Positions 24,559 to 34,434 are shown, counted from the first letter of the stretch. The stretch: 35,633 nt of DNA from Legionella genomosp. 1 (GCA_945878975.1 CAMCUM010000023.1:1-35633); one strand, 5' to 3'. Notes: generated by a model not told the origin, from the letters alone. Numbers and translations are program-made.

Positions 24559-25823
24559 TAGAACGCATTCAAGCCATTCGTGGGATGAATGATGTCTTGC
24601 CAGATGAAACAGTAAAATGGCAAAAGATAGAGCATATGTTTGCGCAATGCATGATGGCTTATGGGTATCAGGAAATACGCTTTCCTATTTTGGAAAATAC
24701 GGCTTTATTCAAACGCAGTATTGGTGCGGTCACGGATATTGTTGAAAAAGAAATGTATACGTTTCAAGATCTGAATCAGGAATCTTTGAGTATGCGTCCG
24801 GAAGGAACAGCCGGTTGCTTGCGGGCGTGTCTGGAACATGGTTTGCTACATAATCAGCAACAGAAATTATGGTATAACGGTCCTATGTTTCGTCACGAGA
24901 AACCACAGAAAGGTCGTTATAGACAGTTTCATCAGTTGGGTGTAGAAGCTTTAGGATTCTCGGGACCTGGTATTGAACTGGAATTGATACTCGTGTGTCA
25001 GCGTCTTTGGTCTCTGTTGGGGCTTGGACAGACGTTGCAATTACAAATCAATACTTTGGGTGTTTTGGAAGAAAGACAAGCTTATCGACAAAAACTCATT
25101 GAGTATTTTTCGCAGTATCAATCGAGCTTAGATGAAGATTGTCAGCGCCGTTTACATCGTAGTCCGATTCGAATTTTAGACAGTAAAAATCCAGCGTTAC
25201 GCGACATCATCGCTTCGGCACCTAAATTGATGGATAGTTTGAGCGAAACCAGTCGCCAACATTTTTCGGATTTACAAACTGGTCTGGATGCGTTGAATAT
25301 TCCCTATGTGATAAACCCTACTTTGGTACGTGGCTTGGATTATTATGGTCACACCGTGTTTGAGTGGGTGAGCGATCGATTAGGCGCACAAGCGACAGTT
25401 TGTGCCGGGGGGCGTTATGATCTTCTTGTAGAACAATTGGGCGGGCAAGCCACGCCTGCGGTGGGATTTGCATTGGGTGTGGAGCGTTTGTTACTCTTAA
25501 TGGAAACGGTTGCTCCTGCGCCTGCGGTGCCTCAAATTGATGTATTTGTGATTGTGGATGGAGAACAATTCCAAGCACAAGCTCTTGCTATTGCGGAACA
25601 GATCCGTGAAGAATCTGCTTGGAATGTGGTAGTATATCTCGGTCAAAGTCGTATGAAAGCACAGTTTAAGCAAGCGGATAAATGTGGTGCACGTTTTGCA
25701 ATTATTCTTGGTGAACAAGAAATCCAAACAAAAACGGCAGGTGTTAAAGATTTACGGCAAGGTGTGCAACAAACGGTACCCCAAGCAGAACTATTAGAAT
25801 TATTGCGGACAATGAGTGAATAA
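24555..25823 (+). CDS. hisS: Histidyl-tRNA synthetase
   Basis: HisRS charges tRNA-His and is essential. The 422 residues include class II motif 2 (GPMFRHEKPQKGRYRQFHQ, Arg113), the histidine-binding LVRGLDYYGHTVFE, the AGGRYD loop and motif 3 ALGVERLLL, followed by an anticodon-binding domain with VIVDGEQFQAQ. The start is GTG at 24555, overlapping the rodZ stop by four bases, with GGAG seven bases upstream; this points to translational coupling. The position between rodZ and yfgM is the usual gammaproteobacterial arrangement, minus ispG. Confidence 0.97.
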   Translation: MIERIQAIRGMNDVLPDETVKWQKIEHMFAQCMMAYGYQEIRFPILENTALFKRSIGAVTDIVEKEMYTFQDLNQESLSMRPEGTAGCLRACLEHGLLHNQQQKLWYNGPMFRHEKPQKGRYRQFHQLGVEALGFSGPGIELELILVCQRLWSLLGLGQTLQLQINTLGVLEERQAYRQKLIEYFSQYQSSLDEDCQRRLHRSPIRILDSKNPALRDIIASAPKLMDSLSETSRQHFSDLQTGLDALNIPYVINPTLVRGLDYYGHTVFEWVSDRLGAQATVCAGGRYDLLVEQLGGQATPAVGFALGVERLLLLMETVAPAPAVPQIDVFVIVDGEQFQAQALAIAEQIREESAWNVVVYLGQSRMKAQFKQADKCGARFAIILGEQEIQTKTAGVKDLRQGVQQTVPQAELLELLRTMSE

Positions 25824-25865
25824 AGAGAATGGATACGTCGCAGATTTTCGTTCCCTAACAGTTTA

Positions 25866-25960
25866 TCTAATGTAGGTTGGGTCTTCTGGCCCAACAAGCG
25901 CGCAGCACCACATCATCAAGATATTGGGGTGTTGCTGCGTAATTGGTTACCTGCATTAGA
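25866..25960. repeat. Palindrome folding as a three-way junction between hisS and yfgM
   Basis: Outer arms TCTAATGTAGGT and ACCTGCATTAGA enclose two separate hairpins: TTGGGTCTTCTGGCCCAA (25877-25894) and CGCAGCA...TGCTGCG (25901-25939). Its TAGGTTGGGTCTT start resembles GTAGGGTGGGTCTT in the element at 561-668, which suggests one family. It lies within an operon-like run and may tune the messages on either side. Confidence 0.75.
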
Positions 25961-26015
25961 TTATCAGTAGGAAGCAGAAGAGACAGCAGCAAAAAACTGA
26001 AAACAGGAGAGCAGT

Positions 26016-26690
26016 ATGTCTAGTGTTTATATGACGGAAGTTGAACAAATTGAACTCATCAAAAAATGGTGGAAGCGTTACCAGCAGGTCATTGTTACGG
26101 GCTTGAGCGTTTTGTTATTACTGCTATCGGGTGCACGCTATTGGCAATGGCATCAGCAAAAACGTGCGGAAGATGCTTCGAATGCTTACGAGCATTTGAT
26201 GGTAGCATTTTCTAGCCAAAATTCTGAATCGATTCAGTCATACGTGCATCAATTGCTTAATCAATATTCTGGCACGGTTTATGCTGATACCGCGCGGTTG
26301 ATTCAAGCAAAATTAGCATTATCTGCAGGGGATTATGCTGAAGCCAAACTTAGTTTACAAGAGGTTGCCTCTCATTCTAAATTTGATATTTTGGCGGAGG
26401 TTGCTCATCTGCGTATCGCACGTATTTTGATCTATGAAAAATCTTATGATGCAGCATTACAAGAGCTTGCGCGCGTCAAAAATACCAATTACTTGTCTCT
26501 GTGTGCAGAATTACGTGGTGATATTTATTATGCACAGAGTAAATTCTCAGAAGCGCAGCGTGAATATCAGATTGCGAAAGCTGAGATAGAGAGGTCAGGC
26601 ATCAATAATTTGTTTTTAGAAATGAAACAACAAAATGTCATAGTGGCGCTCCATACGAAGTCGCCAGTGCATACGGCTGCGTTGTCGTAA
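26016..26690 (+). CDS. yfgM: YfgM-like membrane-anchored TPR protein
   Basis: YfgM is an ancillary partner of the SecYEG/PpiD periplasmic chaperone network. The 224 residues begin with a cytoplasmic segment (MTEVEQIELIKKWWKRYQQ), one transmembrane helix (about 24-42, VIVTGLSVLLLLLSGARYW), and a periplasmic TPR-like region with YADTARLIQAKLALSAGDYAEAKLSLQEVA and LCAELRGDIYYAQSKFSEAQREYQIA. The WWxxYxxxVxxG start is diagnostic. ATG 26016 follows AGGAG. It keeps its usual place between hisS and bamB. Confidence 0.93.
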   Translation: MSSVYMTEVEQIELIKKWWKRYQQVIVTGLSVLLLLLSGARYWQWHQQKRAEDASNAYEHLMVAFSSQNSESIQSYVHQLLNQYSGTVYADTARLIQAKLALSAGDYAEAKLSLQEVASHSKFDILAEVAHLRIARILIYEKSYDAALQELARVKNTNYLSLCAELRGDIYYAQSKFSEAQREYQIAKAEIERSGINNLFLEMKQQNVIVALHTKSPVHTAALS

Positions 26691-26716
26691 TATCTCGGCA
26701 TTGCGAGCGAACAATG

Positions 26717-26789
26717 TAGCCTTGATGGCGCGAAGCGTAATCAAGGATGGTTTGGTAACCCTTTGTTACGCTGCGCGCCATCAAGGCTA
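26717..26789. repeat. Palindrome with 30-base arms between yfgM and bamB
   Basis: TAGCCTTGATGGCGCGAAGC continuing GTAATCAAGG pairs with the right arm CCCTTTGTTACGCTGCGCGC continuing CATCAAGGCTA, with about two mismatches and a 12-base loop. It is preceded by CATTGCGAGCGAACAATG, another small inverted repeat. It lies 27 bases after the yfgM stop and 54 before bamB. Confidence 0.85.
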
Positions 26790-26842
26790 TAAGTACTGTG
26801 ACGTTGTGGTACAACAAGCCCCATATTTAAAAGTGAGGTAAT

Positions 26843-28009
26843 ATGCGTTTTTTTAGTAAAATAATGGTCTTGGTGTGTTTAGGCCTAGGATTGCAAGCTT
26901 GTGTATTGGTTGATAATTATATTTTGGGGAAAGACAATACGCTTCGACCTAAGCCGTTGCTTGCTATCAAACCTAAGGTGAGCTTACAGCGAGTTTGGTC
27001 CGCTAAAATTGGCGACAATCACCAAACTCAGATGTATTACAAATTGAAACCGGTCACAGTCGATGAAAAAATATATACATCTGATACCAGTGGTCGAATT
27101 TGTGCGGTATCGCAGCACGGTAAGATTTTGTGGACCATCGTTTTGCCGCATGGCATCGTTTCTGGTCCGACTGTCGCGCATGATAGAATCATAGTTGGGA
27201 CCGACGCTGGGACATTGGTAGCCGTTTCGCCATCTGATGGTCATGTGATTTGGGACCGCCCGCTGTCAGGAGATGTGTTAGCCAAATCGGTAACGACCGG
27301 CCATATCGTGATTGCTAAAACCATCGATGGTCACTTGTATGCCTTAGATTTGGCGACTGGTAAACCAGTGTGGAAAATGGAACATGGTTCGCCAAATTTG
27401 ATTTTAAAAGCGAGCTCGTCACCTGTCGTTATGGGTAATACATTATTGGTTGGCTATTCTGATGGGAAATTGGATGCGGTCGATATCGCCCAAGGACGTG
27501 TCATATGGCAGCGTGGTATTGCTTATGCAAATGGTTCAAGTGATGTGGAGCGCTTAGTTGATATTGATGCGGATCTACTGGTACGAAACCAATGGCTTTA
27601 TTTGGCCAGTTATCAAGGAAGTGTCGGGGCATTTGATATAGACAATGGGCAGTTTGTATGGTCTAAACAAGTGTCTATTTATAAAAATATGGTCATGGAT
27701 CATGATACGTTATATGCCACAGATAGCCATGACGTACTATGGGCCTATCAATTATCAACGGGACAGATCAAATGGAAACAAACGACACTGAAGGGCTATG
27801 GTTTGACTGAGCCTGTATTATTGGGTTCTCGTGTGGTGGTTGGGGATAAAAGCGGTCAATTACATGTGTTAGCGAGATCAAATGGTGAATTGATCGGGCG
27901 AGAGCTAGTCGGTGCGCCTATTTATATTTCTCCTGCTGCATCCCATGGTCGCTTATTGGTCATGACGTCTGATGGCGTTTTACATGCTTATAAAGTTGAG
28001 AATCTATGA
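26843..28009 (+). CDS. bamB: Outer membrane assembly lipoprotein BamB
   Basis: BamB is the beta-propeller lipoprotein of the BAM complex that inserts outer membrane barrels. The 388 residues start with a lipoprotein signal, [20 protein letters not shown], with Cys20. The rest is built from repeated PQQ/WD-like blades, for example [58 protein letters not shown]-type [12 protein letters not shown] and [11 protein letters not shown]. The [19 protein letters not shown] block is characteristic. GAGGTAAT precedes ATG 26843, and the stop overlaps der as ATGA. Its presence matches the many barrel proteins in the window. Confidence 0.95.
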   Translation: MRFFSKIMVLVCLGLGLQACVLVDNYILGKDNTLRPKPLLAIKPKVSLQRVWSAKIGDNHQTQMYYKLKPVTVDEKIYTSDTSGRICAVSQHGKILWTIVLPHGIVSGPTVAHDRIIVGTDAGTLVAVSPSDGHVIWDRPLSGDVLAKSVTTGHIVIAKTIDGHLYALDLATGKPVWKMEHGSPNLILKASSSPVVMGNTLLVGYSDGKLDAVDIAQGRVIWQRGIAYANGSSDVERLVDIDADLLVRNQWLYLASYQGSVGAFDIDNGQFVWSKQVSIYKNMVMDHDTLYATDSHDVLWAYQLSTGQIKWKQTTLKGYGLTEPVLLGSRVVVGDKSGQLHVLARSNGELIGRELVGAPIYISPAASHGRLLVMTSDGVLHAYKVENL

Positions 28010-29403
28010 TCCCTATTATTGCTTTGATTGGTCGACCTAATGTTGGCAAATCAACTTTGTTTAATCGTATCACGCGTACCCAAGCAGCTTTGGTTGCAGA
28101 TTTTCCAGGTTTAACCCGAGATCGGATGTATGGGGAAGTCGTATTTGAAGACAAAGCGTTTATGATTGTAGATACGGGTGGCGTAGGCGTTGAGGATGCT
28201 GCTGTAGATGCTTTGATGGCCAAACAGTCTGCTCAGGCTTTACTCGAATCTGATGTCGTTTTCTTTTTGGTCGATGCACGTGCCGGCTTGACGCCATCTG
28301 ATCATGATATTGCGAAGCGGCTGCGAAAATTAAGCAAACCTATTTTTTTAGTGGTCAATAAAGTCGATGGTTTGCATGAGGACGTGGCTTGTGCAGATTT
28401 TCAATCTTTGAATTTAGGGCCTTTATTTGCCATCTCTGCCAGTCATGGCCGGGGTGTCAGTGCTTTATTAGAGGCTGTTACAGCAGAATTTTTACTGCCA
28501 GAAGAAGTGCCTCTTTCCTTAGATGCAGATGCGGTCGCGGTGGCTTTTGTCGGTCGCCCTAATGTTGGAAAATCAACATTGATTAATCGAGTCTTAGGCG
28601 AAGAACGTGTCGTCGTATACGACATGCCAGGTACGACGCGGGATAGTATTGCCATTCCATTTGAGCGAGATGGGCAGCGATATACTTTAATCGATACTGC
28701 TGGGATCCGTCGTCGGTCTCGGGTAGATGAAAAAATTGAAAAATTCTCAATTATCAAAACGCTGGAATCCGTTCGCTCTTCACAAGTGTGTTTGTTGCTT
28801 ATCGATGCGCAAGATGGATTAACTGATCAGGATATGCATTTGTTGGGCTTTATTATTGAAGCTGGCAAGGCTTTGGTTGTAGTTGTGAATAAATGGGATA
28901 CCTTGGATGAGGAACGCAAGGAGAAAGTGCGCGAAACATTGCAGTATCGTCTCCAATTTGCCAATTTCGCCAAATTTCGCTTTATCTCGGCGTTACATGG
29001 GAGCGGTGTTGGTGCTTTATTTAAAGATATTGTAGAAGCGTATGCCTCTGCCACACAGGTATTAGCTACTCCCAAATTAACACGTCTCTTAAACGATCTC
29101 ACCAGCCAGCATCCGCCACCGCTGGTTAATGGACGACGGATCAAATTGCGTTATGCGCATTCAGGTGGACATAATCCGCCTATTGTGGTGATTCATGGTA
29201 ATCAGCTGACAGCATTACCGGATTCTTACAAACGTTATTTGAGCAAAGGTTTTACGGAACAATTGGGATTGGTTGGTACGCCGTTGAAGCTTGAATTCAA
29301 AGGTAACGTTAACCCATTCAAAGATAAGAAAAATATATTAACTGATCGACAAGTCAAGCATCGTCAAAGGCTGATGAAGCGCGCTAAGAGGCGGCCAAAG
29401 TAG
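28006..29403 (+). CDS. der: Ribosome biogenesis GTPase Der (EngA)
   Basis: Der is an essential double-GTPase needed for maturation of the 50S subunit. The 465 residues have two complete G domains. The first has GRPNVGKST (9-17), DTGG (56-59) and NKVD (118-121). The second has GRPNVGKST (183-191), DTAG (230-233) and NKWD (295-298). A KH-like domain follows with [22 protein letters not shown], and a basic tail ends MKRAKRRPK. The ATG lies in the ATGA overlap with bamB, so translation is probably coupled. This is the last gene of the rodZ-der block. Confidence 0.97.
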   Translation: MIPIIALIGRPNVGKSTLFNRITRTQAALVADFPGLTRDRMYGEVVFEDKAFMIVDTGGVGVEDAAVDALMAKQSAQALLESDVVFFLVDARAGLTPSDHDIAKRLRKLSKPIFLVVNKVDGLHEDVACADFQSLNLGPLFAISASHGRGVSALLEAVTAEFLLPEEVPLSLDADAVAVAFVGRPNVGKSTLINRVLGEERVVVYDMPGTTRDSIAIPFERDGQRYTLIDTAGIRRRSRVDEKIEKFSIIKTLESVRSSQVCLLLIDAQDGLTDQDMHLLGFIIEAGKALVVVVNKWDTLDEERKEKVRETLQYRLQFANFAKFRFISALHGSGVGALFKDIVEAYASATQVLATPKLTRLLNDLTSQHPPPLVNGRRIKLRYAHSGGHNPPIVVIHGNQLTALPDSYKRYLSKGFTEQLGLVGTPLKLEFKGNVNPFKDKKNILTDRQVKHRQRLMKRAKRRPK

Positions 29404-29437
29404 AGGGTAGGTCGTTAATCAGATTGTTAAACAGCTC

Positions 29438-29473
29438 AATATGTGCTACATTATAAAATATGTAGCACATATT
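29438..29473. promoter_or_regulatory. Palindromic operator of the toxin-antitoxin pair
   Basis: AATATGTGCTACAT and ATGTAGCACATATT are perfect 14-base inverted repeats separated by eight AT-rich bases. They end nine bases before the antitoxin start codon. A weak promoter (TTGTTA, 17 bases, TACATT) overlaps it. Antitoxins of the Phd type repress their own operon through such sites. Confidence 0.75.
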
Positions 29474-29482
29474 GAGGGCGTA

Positions 29483-29710
29483 ATGAAAGAAATATCTATT
29501 CGAGAATTTCGGTCTGTTATAGGGAATTTGGAAGAGATAGCTGAACAGAGCGGTGAAATTACAATTACGAAACATGGTAAACCCATTCTTCGAGTTTTAC
29601 CGATACATCAAAAACTTGAACGTCCTTTACACAGAGAATTAAGAGAAAAAACGCCATGTCTTAGAATATCCTCCGCACAATGTATCAGAGAGGATAGAGA
29701 TGACAGATAG
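29483..29710 (+). CDS. Phd/YefM-type antitoxin
   Basis: The 75-residue protein starts MKEISIREFRSVIGNLEEIA and contains GEITITKHGKPILRVLP, the conserved core of the Phd/YefM DNA-binding antitoxin family. The frame extends back to an ATG at 29441, but that codon lies inside the operator palindrome, so ATG 29483 after GAGGGCG is chosen. The N-terminal half binds DNA; the C-terminal part (about 50-75) would wrap the toxin and here is short and charged. The stop overlaps the toxin gene by 11 bases. The pair is probably addictive or stress-linked and lies between two housekeeping genes, which suggests horizontal acquisition. Confidence 0.85.
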   Translation: MKEISIREFRSVIGNLEEIAEQSGEITITKHGKPILRVLPIHQKLERPLHRELREKTPCLRISSAQCIREDRDDR

Positions 29711-30134
29711 GGTTTATTTAGATACGAGTGCTTTGGCAAAATGGTATTTAAATGAAGTCAATTCAGAAGAATTTACCGAGTTTCTGCGGTCGATACCCAG
29801 TGCAATCATCAGTCCATTAACCATTACTGAAATGCGTTCTTTACTTTCACGGCGACGTAGAATGTTTGAAATTTCTGAGTCTTTAGAAATGGAGATTTTT
29901 GCAACGTTTCAAATGGATATGGATAAGGGGTATTTACATGTTGTGCCATTTGAGACTCGTCATTTTGAAGACGCAACGCATATTATTGGTTCCTTGAATA
30001 ATATTGCGCTTCGTACATTGGATGCATTGCATTTGACGATAATACAATATTATCAGATAGATACGCTTGCCACAGCTGATCAAGTGATGATTACTGCTGC
30101 AAAAGCACTAAATATTCAAGTGAAAGCATTTTAA
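29700..30134 (+). CDS. VapC-like PIN-domain toxin ribonuclease
   Basis: PIN toxins cleave RNA, often tRNA or rRNA, using a metal-binding acidic cluster. The 144 residues show the expected four acids: Asp8 in YLDTSALAKWY, Glu44 in TITEMRSLL, Asp108 in RTLDALHL and Asp127 in TADQVM. The active site therefore appears intact. ATG 29700 overlaps the antitoxin stop region by 11 bases, with GAGAGGATAGAG upstream in the antitoxin frame. The RNA target cannot be inferred. It is paired here with a Phd-type rather than VapB-type antitoxin, a combination known in several genomes. Confidence 0.88.
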   Translation: MTDRVYLDTSALAKWYLNEVNSEEFTEFLRSIPSAIISPLTITEMRSLLSRRRRMFEISESLEMEIFATFQMDMDKGYLHVVPFETRHFEDATHIIGSLNNIALRTLDALHLTIIQYYQIDTLATADQVMITAAKALNIQVKAF

Positions 30135-30184
30135 AAAATCGTAAACCTCATGACATTCTGAATACATGTACCATTGATGCAGAG

Positions 30185-30222
30185 CCACGGAATCCGGGAC
30201 ACTGAGTTTCCGGATCCCGCGG
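30185..30222. repeat. CCACGGAATCCGG hairpin between convergent toxin and proS genes
   Basis: CCACGGAATCCGG and CCGGATCCCGCGG form 13-base arms with two G-U or mismatch positions and a 12-base loop. It lies 11 bases before the proS stop codon and may terminate both convergent transcripts. Confidence 0.65.
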
Positions 30223-30232
30223 CGCTGCCAGT

Positions 30233-31945
30233 CTACGCAGATAAAAAAGTCTTCTCCAACCACTTATCCAACGTGCCCATATCCAACAACTCCGGCTCAG
30301 CTTGATTACGTGCTTTGTATTCGACTTGATTTTGTGCGATATGGCGTTCTGATATGACCAAACGATGAGGGATCCCAATGAGATCGGTATCTGCAAATAG
30401 AACGCCGGGTCGTTCGTCGCGATCCTCTAATAAGACATCAATTCCTAAGCTTAAGCACTGTTGATACAGTGCTTCCACTTGTTGTTTGACTGCATCAGAC
30501 CGTGCGGCATTGATGGGGATCAGTACTAATTGGAATGGCGCTAAGGCCATTGGCCAGATGATGCCGCGTTCATCATGTACTTGTTCTATGGCTGCGGCAA
30601 TGATTCTCGAGATCCCTAGACCATAACAACCCATGATCATGGGTTGTTGTTGACCGGATTCAGTGGTGATCACAGCACGCATGGCTTTCGCATATTTATC
30701 GCCTAATTGAAAAATATGGCCTACTTCGATCCCGCGACAGGACTGGAGTGTCCCTTTGCCATCTGGGCTAGGATCTCCGAGTTTGACGGTGCGTACATCT
30801 GCACTTTGTTGTATGGCTGGTGTCTGGTCCCAATACGCATGTTGGAAGTGTTGGCCTACTTGATTTGCGCCACAGACAAAGTCTGTCATTGCAGCAGCAT
30901 GATGATCAATAATAACTGGGATGGTTAAGGACAGCGGGCCAATAAATCCAAAAGGTAGATTTAAATCATTTTGAATCTCATCTTCTGTCGCAAAACGCAA
31001 GGGGCTCTGAACCCAAGCATGTTTGGCAATTTTGACAGGATTTAAATCATCCGCTCCACAGAGAACCACCGCAACCCATGGTTGCTCAGCGCCTGCAACT
31101 ATCAACGTTTTTAAAATTTGCTTGGGGTCGATTTGCAAAAACTGTGCCAGGTCCGAGATACTTTTTTTCCCAGGTGTGTTGATGACTTGTGGCGCAGGTT
31201 GTTTGGAACGTGGTGCAGGACTGGGTATGATACTGCTGGCTTGTTCGACATTGGCCGCGTATTGACTTTGGTCGCTGTAGAAGATCAGATCTTCGCCAGC
31301 CTTGGCTAGAACCTGAAATTCATGCGATACCGCGCCACCGATGGCGCCTGTATCCGCTTCCACAGCACGATAGCGTAAGCCCATGCTATCAAATATGTTG
31401 CAATAGGCTTGATACATGTCCTGATAAGTCTTTTCTAAGCTGGCGTGATCAATATGAAAGGAATAAGCATCTTTCATAAGAAATTCGCGGGCGCGCATGA
31501 CGCCGAAGCGTGGTCGAATTTCATCACGAAATTTGGTTTGAATTTGATAAAAAGTAAGTGGCAGTTCTTTATAAGACTGAACTTCTTGGCGCATGAGATC
31601 CGTGATCACTTCTTCATGCGTAGGGCCAAAACAATAGGCGCGCTCATTGGAATCCTGCATGGTCAAAAGTTGATTACCAAAGGTGTCCCAGCGTCCTGTT
31701 TCCTGCCAGAGTTCTGCGGGTTGCACTGCAGGCATGAGTAATTCCATGCCGCCCATGCGGTTCATTTCTCTGCGTACAATCTGTTCTACTTTGCGTAACA
31801 CCCGTAAACCCAAAGGTAACCAGGTATATAAACCGGAGCCCAATTTGCGAATCATCCCAGCCCTCAGCATCAATTGATGCGACGCAATTTCAGCATCATT
31901 GGGCGTTTCTTTGAGCGTTTTAATATAAGCTTGACTAGCGCGCAT
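30233..31945 (-). CDS. proS: Prolyl-tRNA synthetase, bacterial type with editing domain
   Basis: ProRS charges tRNA-Pro; the inserted domain clears mischarged Ala-tRNA-Pro. The 570 residues begin MRASQAYIKTLKETPNDAEI. Class II motif 1 region is GLYTWLPLGLRVLRKVEQIVR, and motif 2 is FRDEIRPRFGVMRAREFLMKDAYSFH. A YbaK-like editing insert (about 235-400) carries VVLCGADDLNPVKIAKHAW. The GIEVGHIFQLGDKYAKAM block and motif 3 GCYGLGISRIIAA follow. The C-terminal anticodon-binding domain has LIPINAARSD and DVLLEDRDERPGVLFADTDLIG. ATG 31945 follows AAAGGATTGCT. Length and layout are those of ordinary bacterial ProRS. Confidence 0.97.
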   Translation of the reverse strand: MRASQAYIKTLKETPNDAEIASHQLMLRAGMIRKLGSGLYTWLPLGLRVLRKVEQIVRREMNRMGGMELLMPAVQPAELWQETGRWDTFGNQLLTMQDSNERAYCFGPTHEEVITDLMRQEVQSYKELPLTFYQIQTKFRDEIRPRFGVMRAREFLMKDAYSFHIDHASLEKTYQDMYQAYCNIFDSMGLRYRAVEADTGAIGGAVSHEFQVLAKAGEDLIFYSDQSQYAANVEQASSIIPSPAPRSKQPAPQVINTPGKKSISDLAQFLQIDPKQILKTLIVAGAEQPWVAVVLCGADDLNPVKIAKHAWVQSPLRFATEDEIQNDLNLPFGFIGPLSLTIPVIIDHHAAAMTDFVCGANQVGQHFQHAYWDQTPAIQQSADVRTVKLGDPSPDGKGTLQSCRGIEVGHIFQLGDKYAKAMRAVITTESGQQQPMIMGCYGLGISRIIAAAIEQVHDERGIIWPMALAPFQLVLIPINAARSDAVKQQVEALYQQCLSLGIDVLLEDRDERPGVLFADTDLIGIPHRLVISERHIAQNQVEYKARNQAEPELLDMGTLDKWLEKTFLSA

Positions 31946-31963
31946 AGCAATCCTTTAGAATCG

Positions 31964-32100
31964 GGTTTGAAATAATTTTCTATTTTAGCATCAAATCAGA
32001 ACATCGTCTTGAGACTTTCAGATCTTTGCCCATTCTAAAGAGATGAAAGTCATAAGCTAAAATATTTAGCTTCGCTTCAAAATAGAAGTTATTTCGAACC
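31964..32100. repeat. Long imperfect palindrome between sulP-CA and proS
   Basis: GGTTTGAAATAATTTTCTAT pairs with ATAGAAGTTATTTCGAACC across 137 bases. Two inner hairpins are ACTTTCAGATCTTT/AAAGAGATGAAAGT and AAGCTAAA-ATA-TTTAGCTT. It covers almost the whole gap and must include the proS upstream region. It resembles the element at 11082-11247 in size and in the internal (T)AGCTTCGC motif. Confidence 0.75.
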
Positions 32101-32106
32101 TGTTTC

Positions 32107-34434
32107 TTATTTCGATTCTGAAGGTAACATTCTATTCGCTGCAGCAATGGTTTTGCTTAAACTGTCATGCAAGCGCGATGTTTCAACGGCATTTAATTGA
32201 CTAATAAATCCAGAAAAATCATGAAAATCAACGTTACCACTGTTGATGTCGTACAATGCCCCGACAATTCCGACTTCTTCCTTGTCAATCATTTGACGCA
32301 ATATGTCGCTCTCATGATAAATGGTATGCAACGTATTGGCGATATTTAATTGAGTGACCTTGTGGATAAAATGCCTATTTTTTCCGGTGCGGTTGAGCGT
32401 TGTCTCTGTCTCAGCGGCGATGGCTGGCTTTATTTTAGCTAGTAATTGGGTGATAAAACCTTTTTTCACATCGTCACAGGCCGCTTTGATGGCGCCACAT
32501 CCGGTATGCCCGACGACTACAATTAATTTGGCACCGACGACATTGCACGCATATTCCATGCTAGCCAACACATCATTATTTACTACATTGCCGGCCACAC
32601 GGATACAAAATAGATCTCCAAACGTCATGTCAAAAATCGTTTCGACAGGTACTCTAGAATCAATGCATCCTAAGACAACTGCGATGGGGTGCTGAGTGCT
32701 TGCGGTGTGTTCAATTTCTGTTTTAAAGCTACGATGAATACAAGTATCTTGTTTAAAGCGTTCGTTGCCTTCTTTTAATAAACTCAATACTTGCTGTGGG
32801 GTAAGTGTTGCTTGTACGTCATAGGTGGTGACATTAATGAAATCAATGTAATCATGAATTTGGTAATGATCTTTAAAGCCAATTAAATTGAGAGAAATTT
32901 GTTTATGTGGCGCGTCTTCCGTACGAAACTCTTTGAGATACTCAATGATTTCTTTATCAATATAATCAGAAAATCTGGCATCGATAGTCAGTCGAGAATT
33001 TCGAGGGATAGAGTTTAGTTCTGCAGTGAGGGATGCTTTATTTAAAAAGGTGGTCTGCTGTGGCAGAATCAAGCGGTTGCTAGCACCTTTTGGGTAATGC
33101 TCTTTGATGATATCCAAGCGTACCGTACTATTAGATTTGAGAATAAAAAACAGACTGACGAACAAACCAGCCAGAATGCCAACGAGCAAATTGAAATAGA
33201 GAATACACAGGACTGTAGTTAGAAACGGAATGAAGCGGTCCCATCCTTGATGATAAATCGCTTTATAGATCTTAGGTGTTGTCAGTTTGTACCCAGTATA
33301 GATTAAAACGCCAGCCAAAGAGGATAAAGGGATTTTATTCAGCGCACCTGGTATAAGGACCATGGCCAGCAAAATAAATAGTCCATGCATGATGGTTGCC
33401 ATTTTTGTTTTAGCACCACTTTGTATGTTAATGGATGTACGTACAATCACGGCGGTAATCGGGATGCCGCCCACTAAGCCGGCTAGCATATTGCCGAGAC
33501 CTTGTGCGATCAGTTCACGATCCTTAGAACAGTATCGTCTTTTCATGTCTAAGCGCTCACCAGCTTTGACATTTAATAAACTTTCTAATGACGCAACAGA
33601 ACCGATCAGAAAAGCCAACACATACACATGCGGATTTTTCCATGCAGACCAATCTGGGCTTTGCATTTGTGCTAGAAAATCACTGATACCACTGTGTTTT
33701 GGAATATTGACCAAATGTGGCCCAATTTGTGCCAAAGAAGAATCAGATAATAAGAAACATTCGTTCAAAAGGATCCCCATGATGACGACCAAAAACGGGC
33801 CTGGCAATGAGTTGATCCAACGTTTTTCTGTGTTATCAAGGAAGACCAATGTACCTAATGCCGTGAGAGATAACAAGACTGCGCCTGTATTGATATGAAT
33901 ACTGACTTCTTTTAAAGGTTCCAATGAAATACCAGATGAGAGATCCAGAAGTTGGGCTTTTAAAGTAGTTAATGAATGAGATAAGGTGACTGCCAATGGA
34001 ATTTGTTTGATGATAATTAAGATGCCCACTGCAGACAATAAGCCTTGGATGACGTTGGAGGGGACATAATCGGCAATAAATCCTGCACGCAGTAAGCCAG
34101 CGATGATTTGATACATGCCTGCGATGAATAGGGCATATAAAAAGACGTTGAACCCACCCAGCTGGGCAATCACGGCAAGGACGACCGCGCTCATGCCAGC
34201 TGCAGGGCCAGAAACACTGACATGGGACCCACTTAAAGCACCCACAATTGCGCCACCGATGATACCGCTTAGGATCCCAGATATTAAGGGGGCGCCGGAA
34301 GCTAATGCGATGCCCAAACATAAAGGAATGGCTATTAAAAAGACAACAAAGCCTGAAACAAAATCAAATTTAAGCTGGCGTTTACGATAAACGCGGAATT
34401 TACGTAGTGCAGTCGTCAGTTCTAGATTCGACAT
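32107..34434 (-). CDS. SulP-family anion transporter fused to beta-carbonic anhydrase
   Basis: The product of 775 residues joins an inner-membrane SulP carrier to a cytoplasmic carbonic anhydrase. ATG 34434 is preferred over 34440 because AGGAG then has proper spacing. Residues about 20-435 form the SulP domain with ten or more membrane segments, including [18 protein letters not shown] and [21 protein letters not shown]-like part (about 455-540) follows. The CA domain (about 545-765) has zinc ligands Cys590 and Asp592/Arg594 in GCIDSRVP, and His643/Cys646 in VVGHTGCGA. Such fusions are thought to carry bicarbonate or sulfate, with the CA interconverting bicarbonate and CO2; this is inference. 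It overlaps ttcA by about 35 bases. Confidence 0.9.
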   Translation of the reverse strand: MSNLELTTALRKFRVYRKRQLKFDFVSGFVVFLIAIPLCLGIALASGAPLISGILSGIIGGAIVGALSGSHVSVSGPAAGMSAVVLAVIAQLGGFNVFLYALFIAGMYQIIAGLLRAGFIADYVPSNVIQGLLSAVGILIIIKQIPLAVTLSHSLTTLKAQLLDLSSGISLEPLKEVSIHINTGAVLLSLTALGTLVFLDNTEKRWINSLPGPFLVVIMGILLNECFLLSDSSLAQIGPHLVNIPKHSGISDFLAQMQSPDWSAWKNPHVYVLAFLIGSVASLESLLNVKAGERLDMKRRYCSKDRELIAQGLGNMLAGLVGGIPITAVIVRTSINIQSGAKTKMATIMHGLFILLAMVLIPGALNKIPLSSLAGVLIYTGYKLTTPKIYKAIYHQGWDRFIPFLTTVLCILYFNLLVGILAGLFVSLFFILKSNSTVRLDIIKEHYPKGASNRLILPQQTTFLNKASLTAELNSIPRNSRLTIDARFSDYIDKEIIEYLKEFRTEDAPHKQISLNLIGFKDHYQIHDYIDFINVTTYDVQATLTPQQVLSLLKEGNERFKQDTCIHRSFKTEIEHTASTQHPIAVVLGCIDSRVPVETIFDMTFGDLFCIRVAGNVVNNDVLASMEYACNVVGAKLIVVVGHTGCGAIKAACDDVKKGFITQLLAKIKPAIAAETETTLNRTGKNRHFIHKVTQLNIANTLHTIYHESDILRQMIDKEEVGIVGALYDINSGNVDFHDFSGFISQLNAVETSRLHDSLSKTIAAANRMLPSESK

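Noticed and set aside
30148-30396. Minus-strand ORF overlapping the proS 3' end
   Set aside because: It is a shadow of proS in another frame joined to the hairpin at 30185-30222.
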